A DNA stretch of 64,000 bases from Macrosoma leucophasiata (Eukaryota > Arthropoda > Insecta > Lepidoptera > Hedylidae). The notes below the pieces were generated by a model. That model was not told the origin of the DNA, did not search any database, and saw only the letters and a program-made list of their open reading frames with translations. Both the position numbers and the translations under genes were made by a program. Each line of letters opens with the position of its first letter. The stretch's first letter is position 1. This document shows positions 45,361 to 54,484 of the stretch, piece after piece. The stretch covers positions 20,236,619-20,300,618 of the forward strand of contig JAWQUS010000023.1 in the NCBI GenBank assembly GCA_036365455.1. The letters are read 5' to 3'.

Positions 45361-46344
45361 TTACTATCAATTTTACTATTGTTTTCTTTTATAATTTGAT
45401 CCCACTGAAATAATATTCATTTATTGTTACCGAGTTCAACGGTTTTCTTTTATTGGACATCGGCATTTATTGGACATATATTGAGCTTATGTAGAGGGCT
45501 CGTCTCGAGACGGACGTTGTCTACTTCTCCGGGAAATCGACAAACGCAGAGGACGCTCATCCCTAATATTTAAGCAACTGTTCGAGGAAGACTCCTTGGG
45601 TCCAAAACACGTCTTAGGACATCGCTGCTGAGGAGAATACGGGTATAAGACAAGGGTGGTGCAACTGACGCTCTAGTCATTGGTTTGTGAATCCTAGAGT
45701 GAATAACCATTACATCAAGTAAAAGCAAAATCATATATTAATAGAAAAATAAAAATTAGAATTTAAACTACTTAGTTAAAACATAATAATCACAAAATTT
45801 TTCTATTCCTTCAATGATGATAAATGAAGAAAAAGAAAAACTTATTACTCAATATCAAAGTTATTCACTTAGCAGAGTTCCAAGTGCAGTCACTACTGAG
45901 AAGAACTCCGCTACCCAAAAAACTCAGTAAGAGCTCTTTTAAATGAGAGCTTAAATCTAGTACAAATTATCGTGAAAAATCAAATAATGTGAACGTCCAT
46001 ACCATAGATGCTAATAAACTGCTATCTACTAAATGTGATGTAGCTCTTGCAAACCAGAACATACCAGTCCCCACCAACAGCACCCGTTCACGAGTATGAC
46101 GCTTTTGACAGCTATTGCCATCCTCGACCATTTTAAAGGGAAGTGAGCAACCCTCCACACGACGCCGCCAAAGGGGCTGCCGCCACTGCGCTAGTGGGCG
46201 GTGGGGTCGTCAAATTTCTTACTATACACGCCCTAACCTTACAAACTACAACTTGGTGGACAAACAGGTAAAAAAAAAGCAATGTACACTTTTCTTTCGA
46301 TAATCCTACTCAATACCTTAAGATCCGTTCATCTATTTCTTCGA
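45361..46344. other. Non-coding stretch between gene and telomere
   Basis: No gene recognised. A short GC-rich patch at 46155-46210. Confidence 0.3.
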
Positions 46345-46480
46345 AATGCAGATTTGATGCCTCTCCTGAGACCTAAATTGTTAACGTCTCCGTGAAAGTT
46401 ATTAAGAGGCCATACATTATCATCTAATGCAGTGATACCAACGTCCGCGGTTTACATCACCAAAACTCTAACACCAGTAA
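46345..46480 (-). repeat. ACTGGTGGTAG SINE-like repeat remnant
   Basis: AAATGCAGATTTGATGCCTC to CTAACACCAGT; the last such copy before the telomere. Confidence 0.5.
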
Positions 46481-46564
46481 AGATATAGTTCGAAAGATAA
46501 ATCATGCAATGCTTAAGTATAAGTGCACTCAGTAAATTAATCCATACTAATAATATTATCAAGC

Positions 46565-46615
46565 TGAAGGGTTTGTTTGTTTGTTTGCTTGAACGCGCTG
46601 ATCTCAGGATCTACT
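46565..46615 (+). repeat. Truncated interspersed repeat abutting the telomeric DNA
   Basis: GGTTTGTTTGTTTGTTTGCT followed by GAACGCGCTGATCTCAGGAT: the start of a common lepidopteran repeat that stops abruptly where AGGTT repeats begin. Confidence 0.5.
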
Positions 46616-47108
46616 AGGTTAGCTCGAGTTAGGTTAGCTCGAGTTAGGTTAGCTCGAGTTAGGTTAGCTCGAGTTAGGTTAGCTCGAGTTAGGTTAGCTC
46701 GAGTTAGGTTAGCTCGAGTTAGGTTAGCTCGAGTTAGGTTAGCTCGAGTTAGGTTAGCTCGAGTTAGGTTAGCTCGAGTTAGGTTAGCTCGAGTTAGGTT
46801 AGCTCGAGTTAGGTTAGCTCGAGTTAGGTTAGCTCGAGTTAGGTTAGCTCGAGTTAGGTTAGCTCGAGTTAGGTTAGCTCGAGTTAGGTTAGCTCGAGTT
46901 AGGTTAGCTCGAGTTAGGTAAGCTCGAGTTAGGTTAGCTCGAGTTAGGTTAGCTCGAGTTAGGTTAGCTCGAGTTAGGTTAGCTCGAGTTAGGTTAGCTC
47001 GAGTTAGGTTAGCTCGAGTTAGGTTAGCTCGAGTTAGGTTAGCTCGAGTTAGGTTAGCTCGAGTTAGGTTAGCTCGAGTTAGGTTAGCTCGAGTTAGGTT
47101 AGCTCGAG
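46616..47108. repeat. 15-bp composite telomeric satellite (TTAGGTTAGCTCGAG)n
   Basis: 33 tandem copies, one base variant only (46920, T to A). The unit is exactly three pentamers, TTAGG + TTAGC + TCGAG, so it keeps the telomeric 5-bp register while adding CTCGAG every 15 bp. It passes directly into pure TTAGG at ~47109. Confidence 0.97.
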
Positions 47109-47610
47109 TTAGGTTAGGTTAGGTTAGGTTAGGTTAGGTTAGGTTAGGTTAGGTTAGGTTAGGTTAGGTTAGGTTAGGTTAGGTTAGGTTAGGTTAGGTT
47201 AGGTTAGGTTAGGTTAGGTTAGGTTAGGTTAGGTTAGGTTAGGTTAGGTTAGGTTAGGTTAGGTTAGGTTAGGTTAGGTTAGGTTAGGTTAGGTTAGGTT
47301 AGGTTAGGTTAGGTTAGGTTAGGTTAGGTTAGGTTAGGTTAGGTTAGGTTAGGTTAGGTTAGGTTAGGTTAGGTTAGGTTAGGTTAGGTTAGGTTAGGTT
47401 AGGTTAGGTTAGGTTAGGTTAGGTTAGGTTAGGTTAGGTTAGGTTAGGTTAGGTTAGGTTAGGTTAGGTTAGGTTAGGTTAGGTTAGGTTAGGTTAGGTT
47501 AGGTTAGGTTAGGTTAGGTTAGGTTAGGTTAGGTTAGGTTAGGTTAGGTTAGGTTAGGTTAGGTTAGGTTAGGTTAGGTTAGGTTAGGTTAGGTTAGGTT
47601 AGGTTAGGTT
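47109..47610 (+). repeat. Internal (TTAGG)n telomeric tract
   Basis: About 100 uninterrupted TTAGG repeats, terminated by the poly-T of the retrotransposon at 47611. Confidence 0.97.
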
Positions 47611-47626
47611 TTTTTTTTTTTTTTTT

Positions 47627-47660
47627 TCCTCCTACTTTATGTCTTTCCACAGTAGGAGGA
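47627..47660 (-). promoter_or_regulatory. 3'-terminal stem-loop of the telomeric LINE
   Basis: TCCTCCTACT (47627-47636) pairs perfectly with AGTAGGAGGA (47651-47660) across 14 bases, directly before the A-run in the RNA. Such terminal hairpins in LINE RNAs can serve as the recognition site of the element's own reverse transcriptase; this role is inferred. Confidence 0.6.
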
Positions 47661-48104
47661 CTAAGAGCATGAAGATACCAGCTATGGTCCTCGCTTACGA
47701 ATACGGGCGACCGTAGTCAGTTGTTGAGATCTTGGAATTTTATTAATATACGCCAGACGTTTGTATTGGTAATCAAATTACTATATATATATGTCATGTT
47801 TATTTATAATCATATTATGTTTTATTTGTTTGCTTATGTTCATATTTCAGAAATATGTTTACATTTATTTATTTTTATACATATGATATGTTTATTAATT
47901 TATTGAATTATTATATTTTTTTATTATCATTATTTATATTATTATTATTTTTTTTTTTTTAATTTTGTTTAAATATTATTACTATAGTTATTATAATTAT
48001 TTATTTTTAATTATGATATGTATATACATATATATTTTAATTAACTCTATTTATTTATTTATTATATTTTTTGTTTTTCAGATGCAATTGTTTGCGGATC
48101 CCGG

Positions 48105-48220
48105 GATCATCCATGTAAGAAGAAAGGGTTCATCCATGTAAGAAGAAAGGAATCATCCAAGTAAGAAGAAAGGGGTCATCCATGTAAGAAGAAAGGGATC
48201 ATCCATGTAAGAAGGAAGGG
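48105..48220 (-). repeat. Five 23-bp tandem repeats in the 3' UTR
   Basis: CATCC(A/A)TGTAAGAAGAAAGG units start at 48108, 48131, 48154, 48177 and 48200 (exact period 23), with one or two substitutions each. Confidence 0.9.
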
Positions 48221-48343
48221 TAAGTAAATTTTAGTATTACTATTTATTTTTATTATTATTATAATATATATTTTTTTATATAATTTTTTATGTATTTTTT
48301 TATTATTTTTTATTTTTTTATTATTTATTATTACTATTATTAT

Positions 48344-50932
48344 TTAGACAGCATTTTTATTAAATTCTTTAAGTGTCTTTATAATTGTTTTAATATGTTT
48401 AATATACGAAATTTTACAGTTCTCTTTTGAGACAATTTCTATTAAAGAATATGGATTAATAATATCACACATGTTACAGGTTTGTTCGTGGACATACCTA
48501 GTTTGTGTGTATCTGGGACAATGCTGAAGAAGATGCTGAAGTGATTGTATTGTGGTACTATCGCAGGGGCAAGAAGGGGTGCTTTTTATTTTGAACCTAT
48601 TGAGGTATTGCAAGTGGTAACCGTGTCCGGTCAGTATTTGGGTAAGTTCAAAGGATCGTGGTAATTGTGTAAATATATTTCTTATTGTGTCGAGACTTGG
48701 ACATAGTTGCTTCGTATGATAACCAGTAGGGGAGTTTATGTATCTCTGCTCAGATGCTACTTCAGATTTTTCGTGTATGAGTCGCTTAGAATAGCTCAAA
48801 GGGAATTTAGAGAAAGCGGGTGCCTTATGAAGCATTGTGGCGGATTTTGCAGCTTCGTCAGCCAGCTCATTGCCATTAAGCCCAACGTGTGCTTTAATCC
48901 ATACTACTACAACAGTCCCAGATCGTTTAATTTTATGTATCAAGTGGTGGATAGATGCGACGATTGAATTAGTGCTATTTCGGTTAGCTATTTCTTGGAT
49001 AACAGACATTGAGTCCGAAAATATAGCTATATCACATACGTTTAATTTGAGAGACCATTCACAGGCCATAAGAATAGCGAATGCTTCTGCCTGGAAGACC
49101 GAACATGAAGCGTGGAGTTTAAATTTCCTAGTAGTGGTGGTGCCATCAGGTGCAATCGCTACAAAAGCGGCTCCAACGCCATCGTCGTTCTTGCTGCCGT
49201 CAGTATATATCTTTGTGGTAAGCGATGTACAGTAGCTGTTGATATCGTCTTGGGTGGTAGCAGTGTTTTTATCGATGGATATTCTGTCAGAGGGATGGAG
49301 AAGAGAAGAGGGATGCGCTGGTTTATCGAGTTGTATGTCATCTGGTAGGTAGGTGGTGATTCCGTTGAGTTTGACCATTTGGATGTCGGCAATTTCATTT
49401 ATTTTGACATCAAGTGGCATTAGGCCGGCTAGTGCGATAGCAGTATCAGCAGATATTGTCCTAAATCCTCTAATAATTTTAATCGCAAAACCTCTTTGCA
49501 GCGATCTCAGCTGATTGCGCACTAATTCATACTTGGTGGCACTGTTCCATATTACCGCAGCATAGCTGATGATGGGTTCTATGACCTGTCTGTATATAAT
49601 CTCCACATTTTCGGAATGTATACCCCAAGTGGGTCGTATAAATGTACATAGTTTTTTGTATATTTTTTCTGCCTTTATTATTGTATTTTTTACGTGTTTA
49701 ATGTATTTCAAATTTTTATCGATTATTACCCCTAAAATTTTTATCTCGTTAATGAACTCTATTGTCTTGTTATTTAGTGTTAATTTGGCATGTTTTGCCT
49801 TCGGTGTAAAGCTAATAGCTTGGGTTTTTTCAGGTGCGAATGTTAACTTGACTTTTTGTCCCCACTCGTGAATTCGTTGCAGTGCTGTATTAGCGCGTTG
49901 TTGTATTTCTTGGGTATTAGTAGCAGATACGACGAGGAGAATATCATCTGCGTATGCTTGCAGATGACATCCATCGGGAAGCGATGAGGAAAGTAATTCG
50001 TCCATCATGACGTTCCAGAAAAGTGGTCCGAGAACGGAACCTTGAATACAGCCCCTAGTCAATTTTTTAGAGGCTTCAGCCTCTGCATAGTAAAGTGTGG
50101 CGGTTCTATCTGTAAGGTAATTTTCTATTAAATGGTATAGGTTTTGAGGGCATTCGGCCACGCGTAGTCGCAACAGAATTGCGGGCCACCACGCGTGGTC
50201 GAATGCTCCTTTGATGTCCAATGAGATTGCTATGACTTGTTGCTTATGTTGTTTAGCTGTTTTAATGGTGCTTATTGCGGTATGGAGGGCATCGATGGTT
50301 GATGTTTGCTCTTTGAATCCAAATTGCATATTGTTTGTAATGTTATGTTTTCCTAAATGGTAAGTGATTCGTTTAGCTGTTAATTTCTCTAGTAGTTTGC
50401 CTATAATATTTATTAGTCCTATTGGGCGGTATGTAGCGATGTCACTGTAAGATTCTTTATTTGGTTTTGGAACGGTTTTAACTACAGCGGTTTTCCAAGG
50501 TTTCGGGAAGTGTGAAAGTTGCAAACATCGGTTCATTATATCTGTCAATATACTTGGGAAGCATTCTGAGAACTTTAGCCAAATGTCAGAGGTGAGGTGG
50601 TCAGAGCCAGGTGCTTTTTTGGGGTTAAAACTTCTAAGGCAATCTATCACTTCGCTTTCTGTATAATTCAAGTCGTTGGGTGTACATATAGGAGTAACGG
50701 TTTGTTTTCGGATGTCACATTGCGGAGGAGTGTCGAGGTGAGGGTCGTCATCTGGATAAAATTTTTCTAGAAGGACCAAGGCGGTATTGGTGCTAGAGGT
50801 TGTATATGCGCCGTTGCCTATATGTAGGGTGCTAGGAGGCTTAATTTGCGGTGCTTGTTTGAGCAAACGGTTTGTGAGCGACCATACATTTTCTTTGTCC
50901 TGTTTTGTGCAGAATTCTCTAAAGTTGTCCAC
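48344..50932 (-). CDS. ORF2 C-terminal part: reverse transcriptase and RNase H
   Basis: 862 uninterrupted codons. RT: KTVPKPNKESYSDIATYRPI (~152-171), FGFKEQTSTIDAL, ISLDIKGAFDHAWWPAILLR (~236-255), RGCIQGSVLGPLFWNVMMDE (~293-312), AYADDILLVV with YADD at 327-330, and KILGVIIDKNL. RNase H: IYTDGSK with D578, AEAFAIL with E616, FSDSMS with D640, KAHVGLNGNELADEA with H682 and D692; all catalytic residues are present. C-terminal CPC…HLLQHCPRY Cys/His motif (~788-807). Reads poly-A-primed cDNA of its own RNA into nicked telomeric DNA. The open frame really extends upstream of this ATG towards the endonuclease part but is shifted by the 10-A run at 51015-51024. Confidence 0.92.
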   Translation of the reverse strand: MDNFREFCTKQDKENVWSLTNRLLKQAPQIKPPSTLHIGNGAYTTSSTNTALVLLEKFYPDDDPHLDTPPQCDIRKQTVTPICTPNDLNYTESEVIDCLRSFNPKKAPGSDHLTSDIWLKFSECFPSILTDIMNRCLQLSHFPKPWKTAVVKTVPKPNKESYSDIATYRPIGLINIIGKLLEKLTAKRITYHLGKHNITNNMQFGFKEQTSTIDALHTAISTIKTAKQHKQQVIAISLDIKGAFDHAWWPAILLRLRVAECPQNLYHLIENYLTDRTATLYYAEAEASKKLTRGCIQGSVLGPLFWNVMMDELLSSSLPDGCHLQAYADDILLVVSATNTQEIQQRANTALQRIHEWGQKVKLTFAPEKTQAISFTPKAKHAKLTLNNKTIEFINEIKILGVIIDKNLKYIKHVKNTIIKAEKIYKKLCTFIRPTWGIHSENVEIIYRQVIEPIISYAAVIWNSATKYELVRNQLRSLQRGFAIKIIRGFRTISADTAIALAGLMPLDVKINEIADIQMVKLNGITTYLPDDIQLDKPAHPSSLLHPSDRISIDKNTATTQDDINSYCTSLTTKIYTDGSKNDDGVGAAFVAIAPDGTTTTRKFKLHASCSVFQAEAFAILMACEWSLKLNVCDIAIFSDSMSVIQEIANRNSTNSIVASIHHLIHKIKRSGTVVVVWIKAHVGLNGNELADEAAKSATMLHKAPAFSKFPLSYSKRLIHEKSEVASEQRYINSPTGYHTKQLCPSLDTIRNIFTQLPRSFELTQILTGHGYHLQYLNRFKIKSTPSCPCDSTTIQSLQHLLQHCPRYTQTRYVHEQTCNMCDIINPYSLIEIVSKENCKISYIKHIKTIIKTLKEFNKNAV

Positions 50933-50997
50933 TGAAGCTTTTTTTATTTCAGTTGCATATTCTTCCTTTGCCTTTTTTCTTTCAGATAATACATTTA

Positions 50998-52068
50998 CTA
51001 ATGATTTTTTACCCTTTTTTTTTTCAGGTCCTGGATCCTATGATGGAGGAATATGACCTTCTTCTTCAAGCGTTCCAGTTCTTCGGTCCACCATGGTAAG
51101 TTATGTTTGTTATATTTTATTTTACTTTTAATATTTTTATCGCATACCTTTTGTATAGTTTTAGTTATTTTATTTATGTATTGATCTAGATTAGTTTTAT
51201 TCATATTAGTTATATTTGCATCATGAAGTTGTTCCTTTGTCATTTCCTCTTTTAGTTCTGTCATTATCTTGTCCCAGTTAGCATTTTCGGTATTGTATTT
51301 ATATGTAGATCCATTTTTTTTACGTAGGATATGCTTTTTATTGTAGTTTAGGTAGAAATGTATTGCATGGTGTTCTGAGGATGGACACGCATCGTGATTA
51401 ATGTTCCAGTTATCTATTTTATCATAAAGGTTATCAGAAACTATTGTAAGGTCTATTATGGATTGCCTGGGTATGTTATGGGTAACTGTCTCGAAGGTCG
51501 GATTGTTCCCAATATTGCAAGTTATTAAATTATTTGACTTGATAAAATTTAGAACTTCACGTCCTCTTTTATTGTTTTTGGTGGAGCCCCAGGATTCGTG
51601 CCAACCATTGAGGTCACCGCAGATTATATGGCTGCTGGTTTCCGTGTTTTTAAGGAAAAGTTCGAGTTTGTTTAAGGAATAATTTTCGTCTGATACAGGC
51701 TCAACGTATATGCTAATGAGGTAAATTTTCCTATTGGATATGGTTAGTTGTGCGATGCAAAGATTGGACGTGGAAAATTGAGTGATGCCAAGGGTTATAC
51801 CTAGATTTGATTTAACAAGTAAACAAGCTTTGACGCGACTGTTAGTTGGAAACTGATGGTTATCATAGCCGGGGACATTGCGCATGGTGTCTTTTTTACC
51901 TACATATGGTTCCGAAACAAAAGCAACGTCGTATTGTTGTGATGTTAAGTACTGTAAGAACTCTTGCTCACAGTCGTAGCTTCTACTAAGATTGATTTGA
52001 ATTAATTTTAATTTGTGTGTTGTATGCATTAATTGGTTTGTATTATTTACTGTTTGTTTAAAATCCAT
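50998..52068 (-). CDS. ORF2 N-terminal part: apurinic-type endonuclease
   Basis: 356 codons with the LINE endonuclease motifs: KLIQINLSRS (N), FVSEPYVGK (E), YVEPVSDEN, ICGDLNGWHESWGS (D, N), SIIDLTIVSDNL (D) and PSSEHHAIHF (S, H). In R1-clade telomeric elements this domain makes the TTAGG-specific nicks. Its ATG overlaps the ORF1 stop (ATGGATTTTAA), suggesting translation by reinitiation, as reported for SART1. The frame stops shortly after a run of ten A's at 51015-51024 (minus strand); one extra A would make it continuous with the RT frame. The last residues (RVKNH) are therefore out of frame. Confidence 0.9.
   Translation of the reverse strand: MDFKQTVNNTNQLMHTTHKLKLIQINLSRSYDCEQEFLQYLTSQQYDVAFVSEPYVGKKDTMRNVPGYDNHQFPTNSRVKACLLVKSNLGITLGITQFSTSNLCIAQLTISNRKIYLISIYVEPVSDENYSLNKLELFLKNTETSSHIICGDLNGWHESWGSTKNNKRGREVLNFIKSNNLITCNIGNNPTFETVTHNIPRQSIIDLTIVSDNLYDKIDNWNINHDACPSSEHHAIHFYLNYNKKHILRKKNGSTYKYNTENANWDKIMTELKEEMTKEQLHDANITNMNKTNLDQYINKITKTIQKVCDKNIKSKIKYNKHNLPWWTEELERLKKKVIFLHHRIQDLKKKRVKNH
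51015..51024 (-). other. A10 homopolymer that splits ORF2
   Basis: Ten A's in the sense strand between EN and RT frames. Upstream reads …HHRIQDLKKK, downstream reads KKSLVNVLSERKKAKEEYA in the +1-shifted frame. It may be a one-base mutation, an assembly error in a homopolymer, or a slippery site. Confidence 0.8.
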
Positions 52069-53275
52069 AATCTATTTTTGTAAATGTGCGATCTTTCATT
52101 TTTTTAAGTATGGGACAAAAGTCAGACGTGGCGGAGTGCTGTGTTTCATAGCTAGTTTTAAAATTATTGTTGCTAGAATGGCAGTTGTGACACTTCGTGG
52201 CAGACTTATCATTCTTAAGGGTACATTCTTTGAATAGGTGTGTGTTAGACGAACAGTGAGAGCAGATTGGGTCCTTCGCAGTGCAGTTTACGCGAGTATG
52301 TCCGAATTGCAAGCATGAGTAGCATTGGATCAGAGGGCAGAAGTCACAGACGTACACCCTCTGATGATCGATGTTAACGCGTCCCATTTGTGTGAGTGTT
52401 TTCCAGAGAATAGGTGATACCATGAGAGCAGCGTTGTACAAGCGTTTGTTTCTCTTATTGTCTTTAACAAATCTTAGTATGATGTCTGATTGAGTAGTAA
52501 ATAGGTTTTCAATTTCTGGGTTTTGATTAACCAGGACGTTGATAAGTTCATCTTTTGTTATGTCAGTTGAGATACCCTTCAATATCACCATTGGCTTCAA
52601 TTTTTTAACGGGTTCTCCTTGTAGACAGGTGGAAGCCTCGATTCTCTTCAGTGTTTCGCTGCATTGATCCATGGTGTCAAATTCTATACGGAGCTTGTTG
52701 TTCGCTACTGGGTTGATTTTAGCTGGTGCATATTTGGTGCTTTTAAAAGAGATTGATTTACGCCAGGTTTCACTGAGTTCGTGAACATTTTTGACCGGTT
52801 CTCCTTTCTTCTCTATTATTATGGCCGGCTTACTAGGTACCTTCGGTGGCAGTAGAGGCGGTGGTCGGGCTGCGGTAATTTGTGCAAAGGTAAGTTGTGG
52901 TTTTTCAGTAGTTATTTGGGTTTTTAAATTTTGAATTTCATTTTTAATACACCTCTTCACTGTGTCTTCGATGTTTTTGGTAAGAGAATTAGGGTCCAAT
53001 TTATTGTTTTCTGTAGCAATTGCTACGGCTATTATTTTGTTAGAAGATTCAATTATTTTTTGCTTGCTCTCTGATGTTACGCTTTTTCCGCTATGTATTG
53101 TTGCTATGATCTTTTTAGCTAAATTGATGATGAGTTCTAAGTTTTTATCGTTTGTTTCAGGTTGCGGGGTAGAGACAGCAAGTTCTTCGACGAGGGTTGG
53201 GGTCTTGGACGTCGAAGGCCTACGATCTGCTTCATCGGGTGGCTTCGGGATTCGAGACGGCGGCGTACGGTTCAT
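52058..53275 (-). CDS. ORF1: gag-like protein with three zinc knuckles
   Basis: 405 codons, no interruption. N-terminus Pro/Ser/Thr-rich and charged (MNRTPPSRIPKPPDEADRRP); a Pro-rich patch (ARPPPLLPPKVPSKP, ~136-150); a central globular region (~190-300) that resembles R1-clade gag; then Cys/His knuckles C318-x2-C-x4-H-x4-C331, C338-x2-C-x4-H-x4-C351, and a looser C362-x2-C-x14-H380-x6-C387. In TRAS/SART the ORF1 product packages element RNA and directs it to telomeres in the nucleus. The start is the first ATG after the 5' UTR; the stop overlaps the ORF2 start by 11 bases. Confidence 0.9.
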   Translation of the reverse strand: MNRTPPSRIPKPPDEADRRPSTSKTPTLVEELAVSTPQPETNDKNLELIINLAKKIIATIHSGKSVTSESKQKIIESSNKIIAVAIATENNKLDPNSLTKNIEDTVKRCIKNEIQNLKTQITTEKPQLTFAQITAARPPPLLPPKVPSKPAIIIEKKGEPVKNVHELSETWRKSISFKSTKYAPAKINPVANNKLRIEFDTMDQCSETLKRIEASTCLQGEPVKKLKPMVILKGISTDITKDELINVLVNQNPEIENLFTTQSDIILRFVKDNKRNKRLYNAALMVSPILWKTLTQMGRVNIDHQRVYVCDFCPLIQCYSCLQFGHTRVNCTAKDPICSHCSSNTHLFKECTLKNDKSATKCHNCHSSNNNFKTSYETQHSATSDFCPILKKMKDRTFTKIDYGF

Positions 53276-53507
53276 CGTGGGAACAGCAAAAGGTAAGTAT
53301 CTACAGGTAAGTTTGGTATTAACGTATTCTTATTTTAATGTAGAAGGGGCAGTCAGTACTTAAATTTAGTGTAGGTCAATCACCTAGTGGATAAATGATT
53401 TAAATTTTGTAAGTGGCGTAATTTGGTAAAACACTGTTTATTTAGATGACCTAATTGACTTCAGTTAACCTATGTAATATCCACCGGGAGGGAGGGTGGG
53501 TCCGATT
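53276..53507 (-). promoter_or_regulatory. Unique part of the LINE 5' UTR
   Basis: About 230 bp between the ORF1 ATG and the first monomer; short TTAGGT-like words occur but no ORF. Confidence 0.5.
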
Positions 53508-54484
53508 CGCGCGTTTTCGAAGTTAGGGGGGCAAATTAGGTATTGGGGGATAGGGAAAAACGAGAGCTATTTAATGAGAACAAAAAATTAGGGGGGGTCA
53601 GTACAAAAAAATTAAGTTTAGGACGAATAACGGTATTTGATAACGAAAGTTAGGTTAAGAGTTAGGTTAAGAATATTTTAGTGCCAAAGTGGCCGAAAGT
53701 GACTAAAAAGACGATAGAAAAAATTAAATGTAGGTTGTGGCAGAACACAAACGCAACTTAGGTGAAAATCTTAAGATTTCGAATATGTTGAAAAATTCGA
53801 TTTCGATTCACCAAGTAACCTCGGTTTAGGTATAAAACAGAAAATAAGTACTATTTCGCGCGTTTTCGAAGTTAGGGGGGCAAATTAGGTATTGGGGGAT
53901 AGGGAAAAACGAGAGCTATTTAATGAGAACAAAAAATTAGGGGGGGTCAGTACAAAAAAATTAAGTTTAGGACGAATAACGGTATTTGATAACGAAAGTT
54001 AGGTTAAGAGTTAGGTTAAGAATATTTTAGTGCCAAAGTGGCCGAAAGTGACTAAAAAGACGATAGAAAAAATTAAATGTAGGTTGTGGCAGAACACAAA
54101 CGCAACTTAGGTGAAAATCTTAAGATTTCGAATATGTTGAAAAATTCGATTTCGATTCACCAAGTAACCTCGGTTTAGGTATAAAACAGAAAATAAGTAC
54201 TATTTCGCGCGTTTTCGAAGTTAGGGGGGCAAATTAGGTATTGGGGGATAGGGAAAAACGAGAGCTATTTAATGAGAACAAAAAATTAGGGGGGGTCAGT
54301 ACAAAAAAATTAAGTTTAGGACGAATAACGGTATTTGATAACGAAAGTTAGGTTAAGAGTTAGGTTAAGAATATTTTAGTGCCAAAGTGGCCGAAAGTGA
54401 CTAAAAAGACGATAGAAAAAATTAAATGTAGGTTGTGGCAGAACACAAACGCAACTTAGGTGAAAATCTTAAGATTTCGAATAT
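53508..54484 (-). repeat. 349-bp tandem monomers at the LINE 5' end
   Basis: Copies 53508-53856, 53857-54205 and a partial 54206-54484 (cut at …CGAATAT, where TTAGG begins). They appear identical by eye. In the sense direction they lie at the extreme 5' end, the place of promoter monomers in some LINEs (e.g. mouse L1). They contain GTTAGGTTAAGAGTTAGGTT words and runs of G. Confidence 0.93.

Larger units (their letters stand above)
47611..54484 (-). mobile_element. TRAS/SART-type telomere-targeted LINE (R1 clade), near full length
   Basis: A minus-strand element inside TTAGG repeats on both sides. Sense order: 5' monomers (54484-53508), 5' UTR, ORF1 (53275-52058), ORF2 overlapping by 11 bases (52068-48344), a ~700-bp AT-rich 3' UTR, a stem-loop, and an A-run (47627-47611) joined to CCTAA repeats. 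Both flanks being telomeric, the domain set (three-knuckle gag-like ORF1; apurinic-type endonuclease, RT, RNase H, HCPRY-type C-terminal Cys/His motif) and the precise poly-A/CCTAA junction are the defining traits of the Bombyx TRAS and SART families. The orientation (A-run against the CCTAA strand, i.e. first nick on the TTAGG strand) seems to fit TRAS better than SART. Complete apart from one homopolymer shift and a partial third 5' monomer. Confidence 0.9.

Noticed and set aside
46577..46921. 114-codon frame of repeated RLARV
   Set aside because: A product of the 15-bp telomeric repeat, whose length is a multiple of three; purely compositional.
46616..47108. CRISPR-like regular spacing
   Set aside because: No unique spacers between units; it is a simple satellite in a eukaryotic telomere.
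48707..49871. Plus-strand frames opposite the retrotransposon RT
   Set aside because: Antisense shadows of ORF2.
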